Below are positions 42,703-55,391 of a DNA stretch of 64,000 nucleotides, piece by piece. The position numbers were made by a program, and so were the translations under genes. Below the pieces are notes generated by a model. It worked only from the letters and a program-made list of their open reading frames with translations. It searched no databases and was not told where the DNA came from. Every line of letters begins with the position of its first letter. Within the stretch, counting starts at the first letter, position 1. Origin of the DNA: Gigaspora margarita (lineage: Eukaryota; Glomeromycota; Glomeromycetes; Diversisporales; Gigasporaceae); assembly GCA_009809945.1 (NCBI GenBank), contig WTPW01000352.1, forward strand, positions 368,671-432,670, given 5' to 3'.

Positions 42703-43920
42703 TCAACAGGCTTTTATTGATGGGTGATGCAAGTACTCTTCCGTCCAGTTCTCGTAATTTATATGCCCCATTCTTAGGGTAGCATGGATGTAATATGGCC
42801 CCTTCCATTTGGGCATCAATTTATAGCTATGAGTGTCTAATTTCTTAGCATCAAGCATGAGAACTTTTTTACCGATTCCAAAGTCAAGAGTGGGTTTGAT
42901 CTGCCTATCATGCTGCTCCTTTTGTTTTTGTTGTTCCTTACTAATTTGATGTAATGCATTATTTCGGGCTATAGGTAGATCATGGTCGATCTTATACAAC
43001 CTTTGTATAATTGTTCCATTTAATATATCCTCAGATTCACTTGGGTGTAAGGGTAGATGGGCCTGTCGACCGTATACTAGAAAAAATAGAGTTTTCTTGG
43101 TTGTAGCCTGCTTCACAGTATGGTAAGCAAATAGAATTGATGGTATTAGCAGGTCCCAGTCCATCACATTGTCGACCAGCTTTGCTATGGAACTGCACAG
43201 TATTTTGTTAAAATGCTCCACAAGCCCGTTGGTTTGTGGATGATAGGGGGTGGAGCAGTGGTGCTTAGTGCTCACAGCCGCAAGAAGTTCATCTATAATA
43301 TGGTTATTAAAATGTGATCCTTGATCAGACAATAAAATGCTTGGGCACCCATGCTGGCATATTATGTCTTTGTAGATGAATTTGGCCACTTCCTGTGCAT
43401 TGGCTCTGGAAATTGCATGAGCTTCTGGCCATTTAGTCATATAATCAGTAGCTACTACAATATATCTATTGGACTGTGGCATAATGGGCAAGGGTCCCAC
43501 GATATCAATTCTGAACCGGTGAAATGGGGCTTGCACAGGTATCAGGTGTAAAGGTTCCTTCAACTTCCTGCACCCATATCGTTAACATTTCTCGCATGTT
43601 TCGACATATTTACGAATGTCATGGTACATTTGAGGCCAATAATAATAATCTCTAATTTTATTAAACATAATGTCCTTTTCGAAATGGCCTCCCAACGGGT
43701 GATCATGTGCTAAGGCGAGTATCGGTCCTACTTCCGCTTCTGATACAACTTTAAGCCAATTGTTCTTTTGTCTTTTATTTTCTTTATATAAACCACCATT
43801 TTTAGTTCGGAAGAACTTGCTTTGCTTCTCTAGGTTCTTTCGTTGCTGAATATTGAAATGCGGTGGATATTGACGGTGCTGAAGGTATATTTTTAAAGCA
43901 GAATATTGCCAAGGCTCCAT
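42703..43920 (-). pseudogene. Gypsy element: integrase region (fossil)
   Basis: The N-terminal zinc-binding part shows the HHCC pattern (HDHPLGGHFEKD ... CEKC), and the core shows the DDE triad context: FRIDIVGPLP, LLSDQGSHFNNH and NGLVEHFNKIL. The C-terminal part ends with PKWKGPYYIHATLRMGHINY, a GPY/F-type module; no chromodomain is apparent. Confidence 0.85.
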
Positions 43921-45136
43921 TATTTAGACTTCCCAAATGAATGCTTTATGTTCATTTTCTTTGGTTCAACTTCTTGCCAGGATACCGACAACCTGGACTG
44001 GATTGAGTTTTATGTTAGGTTTTAAGTATTAATTTAATTCACCCAACCTTAATTTTAGATTCGGTTTTGCTGATAGGTCTTTTGATCAGCAATTCTGATA
44101 CACGTGATTTGTAAATAATTCTGATTGCCAATCGGTGCTTGAATTTTGGATTGACCACACGTGGCGTAGATTATTGAATCGAATCAGGTGATTATTCTTG
44201 TTGTGTCTTTCTTTTCCTCGTATGGCAGGTAATTGTTCAATACTTAAGGCAAGTGGTGCNGATTTTTATANATNATAACTAGTTTATACCCAAGCCTCTT
44301 ACNCTGGTATTACTTTTCCTTCTAGTTCCTTCCATGGGTCTTATTGGCATTTGAAATATGTTTTCTTGCCAACCCGTATTAGCTTGTATAATAGAAAAAA
44401 TCATACAGTGATCACACAATAGCCTCCAATAGACTTTTTAGTACTCAATGATTTCNTTCTGTGTCTGTTCCAGCAGAATATGAGTNNTACGCGCTTCTTT
44501 GTACCAGGACACTGACAACCTGGATTGGATTCGATTTTACTGTCGGATTTCAAGTATTTTTCTTTAATTTTCTCTTTTTTGATACCAATTTCTTCATTAT
44601 AGCAAACACCAACTTGAAGCATTCCACGAGCTTCACCTATATTAGCAGATTTTTGAAAATATTCAAACGCTTTACGTTCATCCTCTTCAAGTCTATAGCA
44701 ACATCCATCCTTGTGGATATCTTCTTAATTTCTACTTATGGCCCTTCTCATGAGCCTGCGACATGTGTGGTATGTCCTAAAAATTTGATCCAATTCTTGG
44801 AGAAATTTTCTTGAAATAATGCTACAAGCCATATCGGCAGTTCGGGGGTACTATAGGTAGCTTGCCTTTTACTGACATGTGGGTGAGNTTTACTTTCAGT
44901 TGGTCACATTTTCTCTCTAATTGTTCTTAGGTTTTTGTCACTGAGTTCGGTCTGACCTCCTATTGCCAGATTTACCTTGGTAGGTATCGATTTGGTTTGG
45001 CTACTATTTTTCTCTTAATTCTACTTATAGCTTTTCTAATAAATTGTTTGTTTTGGTAGATAATACTTTCTTTTCAGATAGGGCCCCTCTACTCGCCCTA
45101 TCCTATCCCGATCATCCATGCTCTAATATCGGGTAT

Positions 45137-45179
<43 letters not shown>

Positions 45180-45234
45180 TAATTGTCCTTCTTTTATCTG
45201 GTTCCTTATTTACTGATATTTCCTCTTTTTTTTT
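43921..45234 (-). other. Gypsy element: poorly coding stretch between RNase H and integrase
   Basis: Several ambiguous bases and a 38-base T-run (about 45139-45176) mark low sequence quality. A repeated word, CCAGGAYACYGACAACCTGG, occurs at about 43976 and 44505. No domain is recognised. It could be a later insertion or a decayed part of pol. Confidence 0.4.
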
Positions 45235-45610
45235 CTACATACTATCATAAGTTTCCCAATCGGTGTATTCATCGAAGGGTTGTGCCCATTCGTCAGGGTC
45301 GATATTCATATCGGGACACAAATCGGCACTGGTACTGTGTTTCCAATCGGCTTGATTCCAGGTGAAGGAAGAATTCTCCCAGGGAGCGGCTTCGTGATCA
45401 ATTTCTTCCTCAAATTCCAAACCCGTGATTGAATCTCCCCACTGAGGTAAGTCAATGAGGTAGACTTCATCTATATCCATGGGCTGTGGACTACGGGTAG
45501 ATGAGTAGGTTGGACTTTCGTTCGAATGGTAACCTCCTCGTCTTGCCCAAGTTACTTCCTCCCATAATTTATAGGCCAACTGCCATAGTAACTCTTTCTG
45601 GAACCGGTCT
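45235..45610 (-). other. Gypsy element: acidic segment after RNase H
   Basis: A frame rich in Asp/Glu/Trp (EEEIDHEAAPWENSSFTWNQ, MNIDPDEWAQPFDEYTD) following the RNase H frame on the same strand. It is similar in composition to the acidic C-terminal end of the preceding frame ([20 protein letters not shown]). Probably a linker of the polyprotein. Confidence 0.45.
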
Positions 45611-47480
45611 CATGCTCTTTGGGAATTGGCAAGTTCCCATTCATATTCTTCGCTTGAGTATCCGGAGTTATCTCCTTCATAATCTTCATAGGAGTATTCA
45701 GTATCACTTACTCCGGCATCACTTCCTGCTTCCCAATTCATCCATTCAGGCTGATTGGTCCATCCAATCCCTTGTTTTTTGACATTTTCTGTAAAATATT
45801 CTTGGGCAATTGCCTCGAAGACTTCTACTTCATCCACATGATTGGGTTCATTTTCAGCATTCTCTATATCTGCTGCTTTTTGGTCAAAATTAACTACCTC
45901 GTTCTTAACTTCTTTTTGTGGGAATTCTTCTACCATTCGGGATAAGGCATCTGCATTTCGATGGATTCGTCCTGCCCTATGGAGTATAGTGAAGTCGTAT
46001 GGTTGTAGGCGCAGGATCCATCTTGCTCTTCGCCCCTTTAGTGCAGAGCGTTGTAACCACTTTAGGGTGGAGTGGTCAGTTACCACAATAAATGGCTTGT
46101 AATCTAAGTATTGGTAGAAATATTCCACAGCCCAAACCACAGCATAGCATTCCAGTTCGGTGGCAGCATAGTTTCTTTCAGGGCGGGTAAGACTTTTACT
46201 AGCGTATGCAATTGCATACTCCTTCTTATTTTCATCTTTTTGTGCTAATACAGCACCAAGTCCCACTCCAGATGCATCGGTATGGAGATNGAAGGGTTTG
46301 TTNAAATCTGGGTACCNCAGGACCGGAGCAGTTGTTAGGTGGTTTTTAAGGCTTTGGAANGCATTTTCTTGCTCAGTGCCCCATTCAAATTTCACTCCTT
46401 TTTCTAATAATCTGTATAGAGGTTTTGCTATAGTAGCAGAATTCGGAATGAACCGCCGGTAATATGAAGACAGACCGAGGAGAGTCCGTAGCTGCCATAG
46501 GTTGATAGGTATAGGGAAATTTTTTACTTTAGAGACCTTTTCTTCATCCGGTCTAATTCCTTCTTTTCCTACTATATGTTCAAGGAAGGCGATACTATTC
46601 CAAAATAGTTCACATTTTTTGGGATTTAACTTCAACCCAGCTGCAGAAATTTTAGTGAGGACAATATCGAGATGAAGCATATGGTCTTGGTAAGTCCTGG
46701 AGTAAATAATTATGTCATCGAGATAGACTGCAACATTCTTTCTGATATCCTCATAGAGGATATCATTCATTGTTCTTTGAAAAGTTGACGGGGCATTACA
46801 TAGTCTGAAAGGCATCACATTAAAGGCATAAGTGCCCTGCCGGGTTACAAAGGCAGTCTTTTCCCGGTCTTCTTTTTTCATCCGTATCTGCCAATATCGA
46901 CTGGCTAAGTTAAGGGAAGAAAACCATTCAGCTTTTCTGAAAGTTTCTAATAGGTCATCAATTCGGGGTAGGGGGTAAGCATCCTTTTTCGTTACAGCGT
47001 TGAGCTTACGATAATTGACACATAACCGGAGTTTCCCATTTTTCTTTGAAACGATTACTACTGGTGAGGTCCATGGACTCTTGATTTTACTAATTAGCCT
47101 ATTTTTTAACAGGCTTTCTATTTCTTTATTTAGAAATTCTTGTTCATCAGGTGCAATTCNNTAGGCCNATTGCNTGATGGGTCTAGCATCCCCNGTATCA
47201 ATTTCATGCTGTACGTTGTGATACTGGCCTAATTGACTTAAACCAGTAGCAAATAATCTCTTGAATTTGTTTAATAGGCATGTTGCTTCTCTTTTTTGTT
47301 CCTGGGTGAGGGCTTCTACCTTTACTAACTGGTTAGTTTTCTCTTCACAGGTAAGTTCGGGCTGGACATTTTCTTCAGGGGTTGGAAGTTCTTCTACGGC
47401 GGTTAAATATATCGCTGGACTGCAATCTCCATTAAGGGTCGTATATAATTTTACTGACTTATCAGTATAATAACTTTCGA
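45610..47480 (-). pseudogene. Gypsy element: reverse transcriptase and RNase H region (fossil)
   Basis: RT fingers/palm features include SPVVIVSKKNGKLRLCVNYR-like codons upstream, TAFVTRQGTYAFNVMPFRLC, NAPSTFQRTMNDI and the catalytic YLDDIIIYSRT. The RNase H part has [34 protein letters not shown] and [13 protein letters not shown]. These motifs are typical of Ty3/gypsy. Confidence 0.9.
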
Positions 47481-47499
47481 CCTCTTCGATATCTCTTTC

Positions 47500-47960
47500 T
47501 TCCTCTTAGTTGTTGAAGAAATCTTCATTATCATCAATTTCGCTTTGGGGTGGTTCTAATTTATCCTCCTTGGATTGGTATACGAGGATTTCTATACCTT
47601 TCTCTAGGTATTGGATAAATAACTTCTTTTCATCGAAGTGAAGCCAGCTGCAGACCTTTTGGAACCAATCCATCCCTAGTAGCATCATTTCATCAGGATT
47701 TTCAATAACCTGGAAATCAGTAGGTACCAGTATGCTTTGTACTACTAGTTTTACTCCAACTAGCTTTCCTAATGCTCTTTCCCAGGTGCCGTTGGCAGTG
47801 ATAACTACTGTATTAGAGGGCTCAGTGATGGTGAGACCAAGTTTCTTTACTAATTATATTGATATTATGCTGACGGCGGCTCCGGAATCTAAAACGGCCA
47901 ATATTGGATTATTTTTAATCCTAATATAACATTTAGCTACGAAGGTCCTTGGTTCAAGTT
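47500..47960 (-). pseudogene. Gypsy element: aspartic protease region (fossil)
   Basis: Codons for DSGAAVSI-type active site lie near 47880, and MMLLGMDWFQKVCSWLHF (about 47635-47688) matches the LLGxDWL-type end of retropepsins. It is followed by RT on the same strand. Confidence 0.7.
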
Positions 47961-48139
47961 TATTATCGGCCAGGTTGGTTTCAGTTTGGGGGATGATAGG
48001 TCATTTTAATGCTTGTGACAAATTATTATGCTGTTTTGGAACTTGCAACAATTGTCCGTAGGTGGCATTGGCACGCTGACTCAGCAGATCTTCTGCAATA
48101 TTGTATGGGGGAATTAAATCTACGACCAAAGGTCCCCTA

Positions 48140-49390
48140 CGTCTTCAAATCCGATTGGTAGCTTCGACCAGGATTGGCGAAAGGTTTACGGTAGGTTCTG
48201 GGATAATTTCTTCCATTGCCATAGGTTGGGGTGTTGGCGTGTGTTGATTTGGGTCAGAAGCAACCCTTTTTCTTAATCTTTCATCCCAATTTGTTTCAGC
48301 TTCGGGCCTTTCACATCTCTTCATGGCATATACTTCTGGGTTGCCACAATTTGTAACAATATCACACATATTGATGTTTCTTGACTGTGTGGTATTCCTA
48401 GTTTGAGTAGAAAAGAAATTTTGAGAAGATTGATGTCATTCCGCAAGGCAATTCCTGGAAATATGCCCTCTTTCACCACAATTATAGCATGTGACTCCCT
48501 CGCTTCTTACTTGCCAGGGTGGATACTGCCAGACTTGGGGCCGATAAGTGCCAGATGGTACTGAGGAGCTGGCAGTTTCAACCTTGCTGATAAGGCAGTT
48601 GTTAATTTTTCATAATTTACTGCCATTTGCTGCATTTTCTTGGTCAAATCGTCAAGGGATTGATTGGTGGGTTCCTGCTTGTTGTAGTACTGACCAGCCT
48701 CTATTTTTCTTGCTTTGACAATAGCGGCATCTAATGTTTCGAAATCGTCTGCGGACATTAAGACGGCGATTTTCCCATGGAGTCCTCCCATATACATTCA
48801 GATAATGTATGCGGCAGGTATTTGATGATTGGGGTCAATTCTCTTTAACAATTTCTTGAACTGATACATATATCAGTCCACCTTTTCTTTCGATTTTTGC
48901 TTCAATGAGGTTAATTCTAACTGCCACTGATGTCTTCTTTCTGGGGTTGCAAAATATTTAACAAATGACTAGACAAAACTATCCTCAGGATTATTATCAT
49001 CATCCCAGTAGAGAAGGTCATCCTTCTGGTCATTATACCAACTGGCGGCAATTCCTGCCAGATACCCTGAAGCAATTTTAATTTTTCTAGCTCTAGCCCA
49101 ATTGTTGGCATCAGCAGCTCGTTCAAAGGCTTCGACCCACTCCACGGGGTCCTCATCTTCTTCGCCTTTGAAAGTTCTTACATGTACCCAGTTATTTTCT
49201 CTAGAAGCGGCTGGAGCCTCAAGTTGGGCTACATCCCTAAAGGCTCAGGCAATATCTTGAAGAAGATTCTGAGCTTGATTACGGTTGTCATGTGGGTCTT
49301 TATTGTTTCGGGGTTCGTATGGAGGAAGTGGTCTTTCCTCTCCAATGGGTCTTTCAATGTCAAAATCGGCCATGTCGGACATCTTGAAGT
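48140..49390 (-). pseudogene. Gypsy element: Gag region with zinc knuckle (fossil)
   Basis: Starts MADFDIERPIGEERPLPPYE near 49375. A capsid-like part contains EDEDPVEWVEAFERAADANN and VKARKIEAGQ. A CCHC knuckle (CYNCGERGHISRNC) is encoded near 48450-48495. The layout is standard for Ty3/gypsy. Confidence 0.8.
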
Positions 49391-49488
49391 TACAATTAAA
49401 CTAAACTATCTGAAGGAAGATTTTATAGGGAGGTTTTTGGATTGGTAGTTCTATCTAAATCTTGATTTGGGTAGGTTAAAAAGTTCAA

Positions 49489-49507
49489 TCTCACAGTCAC
49501 CACCAAT
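49489..49507 (-). promoter_or_regulatory. Gypsy element: candidate primer-binding site
   Basis: Just inside the 5' LTR the coding strand reads ATTGGTGGTGACTGTGAGA. TGG at its start is what a site complementary to a tRNA 3' CCA would have. The tRNA identity was not determined. Confidence 0.6.
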
Positions 49508-50589
49508 TGAGAAGGTGTAAACTGGTCGTGGTTGGGTCAAACTATACACCTAACTAAACAAACTAACTAAAATACTATCTACTAAGCGCTCAAGACTCTT
49601 AAACCTTGAACTGGCAGGCAGAAAGAGGCGTGGAAGATTTGGTCTGGGTCTCAGGGTTCAGAAAGTCTTGGTAGGAAAATATCAACAATAATCTATTAGT
49701 CAATCCTAGCTGCGGCTTATGGGATATGAATATGGATATCGGCTTGCAATCAGCAAGTTGCTTTCACGGAGTTCACGTGATGATGCGGTATCTGAGTTTT
49801 CAGGTTCCAATTATGGTGTCGATTTGGATATCGGTCCGATATTGGTATCACGGGATCAGATTGTTCGATAAATGAGGCACACAAGTATTGTTTGACTTTG
49901 CTAACAATGGGTCAAGGTAACAATTAAAGATTTTTCTATAAAGGTATCACGGTAACTATTCTATGTTAACTCTTCTACTCGAATTTTGAAGGTTACTCCA
50001 AAACTGACAACAAGGTTTTTATAATAACAACAGGGATATCGGAAGCGTATTCAGGATAATATGGATGAAACTTAGAAGGGTTACTACTTCTACTATTATG
50101 ATTTCGAAGTATTAAAACTCAACTGAGTTGTTAACTCGTAGTGAGCTGTACTCTACTGAGTTGTTTTATTTCAAGGCGACAGGGACATCGCTTTTATACT
50201 TTTTACATTCATATTCTTTGATACAGGTTTGGTGGCGAAACTAATAGTAGAACTAACCGATCTGACATATCGTACCGATCTGCCATATCGGACCAATCTG
50301 TCATATCAGACTGATCTGTCAGATATGAACGATCTGACATATCGGACCGATCTGTCATATCAGACCGATCTGTCAGATATGAACGATCTGACATATCGGA
50401 CTGATCTGTCCTATCGGACTGATCTGACCGATACAGGTACGAACAAAGCCTATTTAGAGAACAATAATATATGTACGACTAATACTACTACTAAACAAGA
50501 TATATATATATGTATAACAATAAAAATAAAAAAAATAATAAGAAATAATAATAATAAAAAGAAAACTCCTAAGGCGGGAGCCCTTCACA
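49508..50589 (-). repeat. 5' LTR of the gypsy element
   Basis: Direct copy of 41121-42200 with scattered substitutions. The tandem-repeat stretch lies at 50258-50430. Confidence 0.9.
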
Positions 50590-50730
50590 CTGGTTATAAA
50601 GTCATCTGATCTCACAATAATGATCACCCTGTCACTTCGTTGACAGGTTTTTCATTTTTGAAAAGTATAATTTTTAGTGAGCAAAAGTCGTATTTATAGT
50701 TAAAAACTAATTAAAAGTCTTTTAACATAG
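50590..50730 (+). other. Right remnant of the older insert and 3' half of the intron (unit 2)
   Basis: About 65 bp of non-LTR DNA (TGGTTATAAAGTCATCTGAT) are followed, from CATTTTTGAAAAGTA near 50657, by the intron sequence of the family, ending in the acceptor AG at 50729-50730. Confidence 0.7.
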
Positions 50731-51893
50731 GTATATATACACTGGTACAATCTTATTAGAAAATGATAAAGAATCTACCTTATTTGATCTTTTAGTTCCA
50801 TCAAACAAATTAGGTCTAGCAGAATTGGTTGAATACATTCAGTCTTATCTTATTGATAACAAAGCATCTTGGCTTAAATTAAAATTTGCCTAAGTTTATT
50901 CTACCAGTTTACAAAATAATAATTTTAAGGCTTTACAAATTTTTTGCACTGATATCCTTGCAAAACATCCTAACATAATATTGGCTTCTGAAGAATTTAC
51001 TTCTATTCAAGAAAATGCATTGATAAATCTTTTGAAGAGAGATGATTTACAAATAGAAGAATCCAAAATTTAGGATAAGGTTATTCAATGGGGAAAGGAA
51101 CAAACTCCAGACCTGCCTTCTGATCTCAAACAATGGACTGAAAAGAATTTTATAGATTTAAAAACTACACTTGATCAATGCATTACTTTAATTCGATATT
51201 TTCAAATGTCTGGAAAAGATATTGTGTCAAAGGTTAAACCTTATCGACAAATTCTTGGATTAAACTTATGGGATGATATTTCGACAAAAGCTCTGGATCC
51301 TGATGCATCCATTTCTTCAACTATCTTACCTACTCGTAAAAAAATTCCCGTTCAACTTCCTGTCCGTGAATTTCAATTTATTAATTCATCTTCTGTTGTT
51401 AATGATGCACATTTTGCAGAGATTTCATCTTGGATTGATCTTCGTCCGTCAAAATATGATATTACAGAGATACCTTACAAGTTTAATTTACTTCTTAGAG
51501 GAAGTAAAGATGGATTTACTCATGAAACATTTCATCAATTATGTGATAATATACCTGGCACCGTGGTTGTTATAAGAGTTAATGGCTCAATGAAATACTT
51601 GGTGGATATAATCCATTAGTCTGGACGAATAATATTGAAATTAAATGGTCTATAACAGCCGATAATTTTATTTTCATTGAAACCCCAAAATTTACCGAAT
51701 TCCATCTTTAGTAGAATTATTCATGCGTTATAGCATTCGTGGTCCAATTTTTGGTAATTACTTTTTTATGAAATGTGATGGTATGACATGGGCATATAAG
51801 TATTATGATGCATATTATGAAAAACGGCTTAGATCTGATGAGTATTATCTTTTAATTGATGAATTTGAAGTATTTCAAGTTTTGAAAAACTGA
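50731..51893 (+). pseudogene. BTB-TLDc pseudogene, exon 2 (unit 2/3 junction)
   Basis: Continues exon 1 of 39930-40173. It carries the end of BTB (YIYTGTILLENDKESTLFDL), BACK and TLDc regions. In-frame stops occur at 50891 (GCC TAA GTT) and 51071 (ATT TAG GAT, where relatives have Trp), and the TLDc part has several indels after about 51585 plus a ~20 bp loss near 51725. A readable stretch of 137 residues remains (51206-51619). It ends at the family stop TGA 51891-51893. Confidence 0.88.
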
Positions 51894-52234
51894 TTTGAAT
51901 TTTAAACTTGTGACCAAAAGGTATTGAGAGCCTTCTCTGAAGATATCTTTAGGGATAATTTTGACAGTGTTATTAGAGATTTAGGGTTCTCTAGCATCTT
52001 CCTAGATATAATTTTTTAATGATCGAAATAGTGCACAAGTATTATAACGTAATTTTTCTATCCTAAATAAAATTAGTTGCACTACGAAATAATGGCATTA
52101 TTGAGATTTGCTCACGTATCATTTTTACTATGATGTTAATAATCGTAGTGAACCAAATGAGGACCATAATTATTTATCGGGCAGTTTTTATAGATTCCAA
52201 GTGACTCATTAAGCGTCATTGAAATTTTAAAATA
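51894..52234. repeat. 3' flank (unit 3), left of MITE
   Basis: Colinear with 1320-1790 and 14390-14715. It breaks at GAAATTTTAAAATA where the next element inserted. Confidence 0.7.
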
Positions 52235-53409
52235 CTGTCTTCCTCCTCTACAATCACCTCCTTTATAGTCACAACCTCTATATAATCACACAAATTTTAA
52301 CAACCATTTTTTTTATATATAAAATACCTTTATATAATCACAAATAGCTTATAATCACTATCACATTCTTTAGAAGATTTTTGAGATTTTTTTATTAGTA
52401 AAATACTCTTATAATCACAATATCATATATAAAAGTCTAAATTTTACTACTATAGATTCCCGAAAGTAAGCTATATTTAGTTATGCAAAAAATTGGAAGT
52501 TTGCTTATTTTGGATTAAATTTAGTTTTAGTGATTGGAAGTAGTTACTACATAGTGAAGTCCAAATTCTACTAAATAAATCGATTATAATCGCTTAANTA
52601 AACTTGTTCAGAAGATCNAAATGCATATACTNTGAAATNTTTATCCAAATTGGAATATTTTTTATTATTTGACTTTTAATTTTTACGTTTGTCAAATATA
52701 TTTTTTTAAAAAATTTTATTTTTATCGTCGAAGGTAAAAGTCAAAAGTCAAATAATAAAATGTTCTTTATTTTGCTAAAAATTTTACTGTATGTGTATTT
52801 TGATCTTCTTAATAAGTTTACTTAAGCGATTATCATCGATTTACATAGTAAAATTTGGACTTTACTATGTAATGACTATTATCGATCGTGGAAGTAGCTT
52901 ATTTTCGAGTAAACAAGTTTTTGGGTTTTTTTGGTCAAAACAAAGAGGTAGCTTATTTTCGGGAATCTATGGTAAGTAAATCGATTAACATATTAAGAAA
53001 GCTATTTGACATGCAAATTATACATATTCTGGAATTTTGACAAACTTGACAAACTATTATTAATTTGTTTTTTTATTATATGTTGGACAAAAAAATAATT
53101 TATTTTTTTTCGTCTAAAATAAAGTAAAGAAATTAATTAATAAAAGTTCGTCCAAATTATATGAAACTTTTAGGATATGTGTAATTTGTTATTCCAAACA
53201 ACTTTACTTAATGCATAAAAGTTGATTCACTTAGTACAATTTGGACTTTTATATGTAGCAACTATTTGTAATATTTACTTCTATATAATCACATAATATA
53301 AATCATAGTATTAAATATGATTATATAGGGTAATTACTATATAATCACACCTCTTTATAAACACCATTTTTGCTGCAACCAACCGCGTGATTATAGAGGA
53401 GGAAGACAG
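52235..53409. mobile_element. pogo/Tc1-like TIR element, 1175 bp, TA target, containing foldbacks
   Basis: CTGTCTTCCTCCTCTACAAT at the left mirrors ATTATAGAGGAGGAAGACAG at the right. TA at 52233-52234 and 53410-53411. Paralogous 3' flanks at 1790, 8395 and 14715 are uninterrupted. The ends resemble the 154-bp MITE at 47-200. There is no transposase. The interior has a ~520 bp imperfect palindrome (52450-52972) and a second, weaker one (about 52976-53250). Four Ns fall near 52600-52640. Confidence 0.85.
52450..52972. repeat. Large imperfect palindrome inside the TIR element
   Basis: CTATAGATTCCCGAAAGTAA at the left mirrors TTATTTTCGGGAATCTATGG at the right. Further in, TAGTTACTACATAGTGAAGT mirrors ACTTTACTATGTAATGACTA, and TATTTGACTTTTA mirrors TAAAAGTCAAATA... 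around a centre near 52710. It could be a nested foldback element that later captured or replaced the core. Confidence 0.75.
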
Positions 53410-54110
53410 TATTAAAATAGTTTGAAACATAAGGCCAACTATCTCTATTGTTTATTTATGTATTTTACCAATTACATACATTATTATACAATGTGTCAAA
53501 AGTAAAAATATGATGAAAAGAATTATTAAACTTTATGTTCTCTAATATCTATATACTAAAAATTTTTTTTTTTTAAATAATACAAAAAATCAGGACAAGA
53601 GTGATAAGTTAGTGTCGATTAAAAAGGTTTATAAAAAAAGTATGCAACTATTTAATCTAGTAATTATAACGTTTTGATAATTTAATGCCAAAACATATAT
53701 ATATGTATATTTGAGGCAGAAATTTTTTGACTGAAATGATAAGTGCCACTGACCGTTTGCGCTATTTTAACCACATTATCTACGTGTCTCATATCATATT
53801 TATCTTGGTTTAATCTTCCACCATTTAAAGTTTAATTTTCCGATGCATTTTCGTCCCATTAGATAAGAGACCCGAAAACTGTTTGTTGAATGATGCATTT
53901 AAATATTGATATTTTAAAAGTGCGTTTTTTAAAATATAATTTGGCCATTTAATAGATTTTAGCCAAATTAATTTTAGCCAGATCTATTAAATTTGAGCGA
54001 AATATATATTGTTAAGAAATTATAAATTGTAGAATATCTTCTCAGCGAGTTCATTATCGCAAGATATATCAATAAAATCGTAAATTATTATTGCATAAAT
54101 ATTACAGGTT
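53410..54110. repeat. 3' flank (unit 3), right of MITE
   Basis: Continues the flank: colinear with 1790-2480. No gene. Confidence 0.7.
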
Positions 54111-55391
54111 TTGTTCTAGTATGTAAGAGTCGAATTTTTTTTTGAATAGCACAAATCATGGCTCTATGTATATCTTAGTATTATTTCTTATTTACCTATT
54201 TAGGTGTATAGCAATTTTTCCTTTTGAAAGTTTCTCCAGAATTATTAAGACCTGATTCCGCAGTATGGTATAATCATTAATAATAAACAAAAAAAAAAAG
54301 GCTAAAATAAGGCTAGAACTGCCAAGAAATTTATTAATGCTATGACTAGAGATATTTCTCAATAAAACAAGCATATATTCCACAAATTATATGACCCTCG
54401 CAAGAGTACGGTAATCTCATCCTCGCTCCAATTTTGAGTTCAGTGGATTATAAAAGTGGTGATTAATTACTTTAAGTTCCCAGGATAATGAAGAAATTAT
54501 GATTACGTCTATTTTGTTATTTCGGATCAATTTTAAAGCCCAGCTGATATTATAATATAAATTTACTGATATATATTGTAAGAAATGCATGTTACAGTAG
54601 TTTGGCATAATTCGAAACTATTGATGCTATATTTAGAGGAAATAAAGCTCATGACCGCTATTCCGAAAATTTCTAAATTTATTGTAACTTTATTTATAAC
54701 CATTTTCAAATCTAATCTTGCATTGGATTTGATTTATTCGAATGAAATAAATTTAAAACCTCTTAAGTAAAATAACAATAATTAGCATTATTACATTGCT
54801 ACTATATTTATTAATTTAGTAATTCGACTTAGCGCTACGCGAATTTATCATCAATAGCAAAATTGTACTTTCAATCCGAAAAATAAATTGGCCCAATTCT
54901 TAAATTATCTATTAATCATAAAGTTTATTATCAATAGTCAGTGATTAATAAATTCAGTGACTTATGTTAATAATCTAACTTTCAAATTTATGAAATATGT
55001 TAATAAATTTTTCACAATAAAAAAAAAAAATTCGTATCCATAAAAACTATGTCAATTTCTAGTTATTAGAAATTTAGCATAATATTCTTGAAAATGCATC
55101 TGTGTCACGTAGCCACTCAAACTACCGTATATTTGTGGGGTTTATAATATATCGTACAGTTTATTCGCTTAGAGAATCACAAAGATATTACGAGCACACA
55201 AGTTCGTAGACTCTAAGTTCTTGTGAAAGCTAGGCACTTCCCCCTTAGGATCGATGCCTTATATATTAATTATTAATACGCATTTGAATCACTGATTATT
55301 ACAGACTTTCTTACCGATCATGCATCATTACTCTAACATCTAATGAAATCATGATCGCTCAATGATCACCAAGTGCGTACCCAATCATTAA
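54111..55391. repeat. Intergenic DNA 3' of LRR gene (unit 3)
   Basis: Colinear with 2480-3922; AT-rich, no supportable gene. Short frames here are not conserved between the two copies. Confidence 0.65.

Larger units (their letters stand above)
41121..50589 (-). mobile_element. Ty3/gypsy LTR retrotransposon, ~9.5 kb, broken
   Basis: Two direct LTRs of about 1.08 kb bound an internal region whose coding strand is minus: gag - protease - RT - RNase H - integrase - small extra ORF. Integrase follows RT/RNase H, the Ty3/gypsy order. LTRs differ by roughly 30 positions by eye (about 97% alike), so the insertion is moderately recent. The flanks CCGG (41117-41120) and CTGG (50590-50593) may be a diverged 4-bp target duplication. 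The element is broken, with roughly ten or more interruptions and several ambiguous bases. It is nested in an older insert within a BTB-TLDc intron. Confidence 0.9.
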
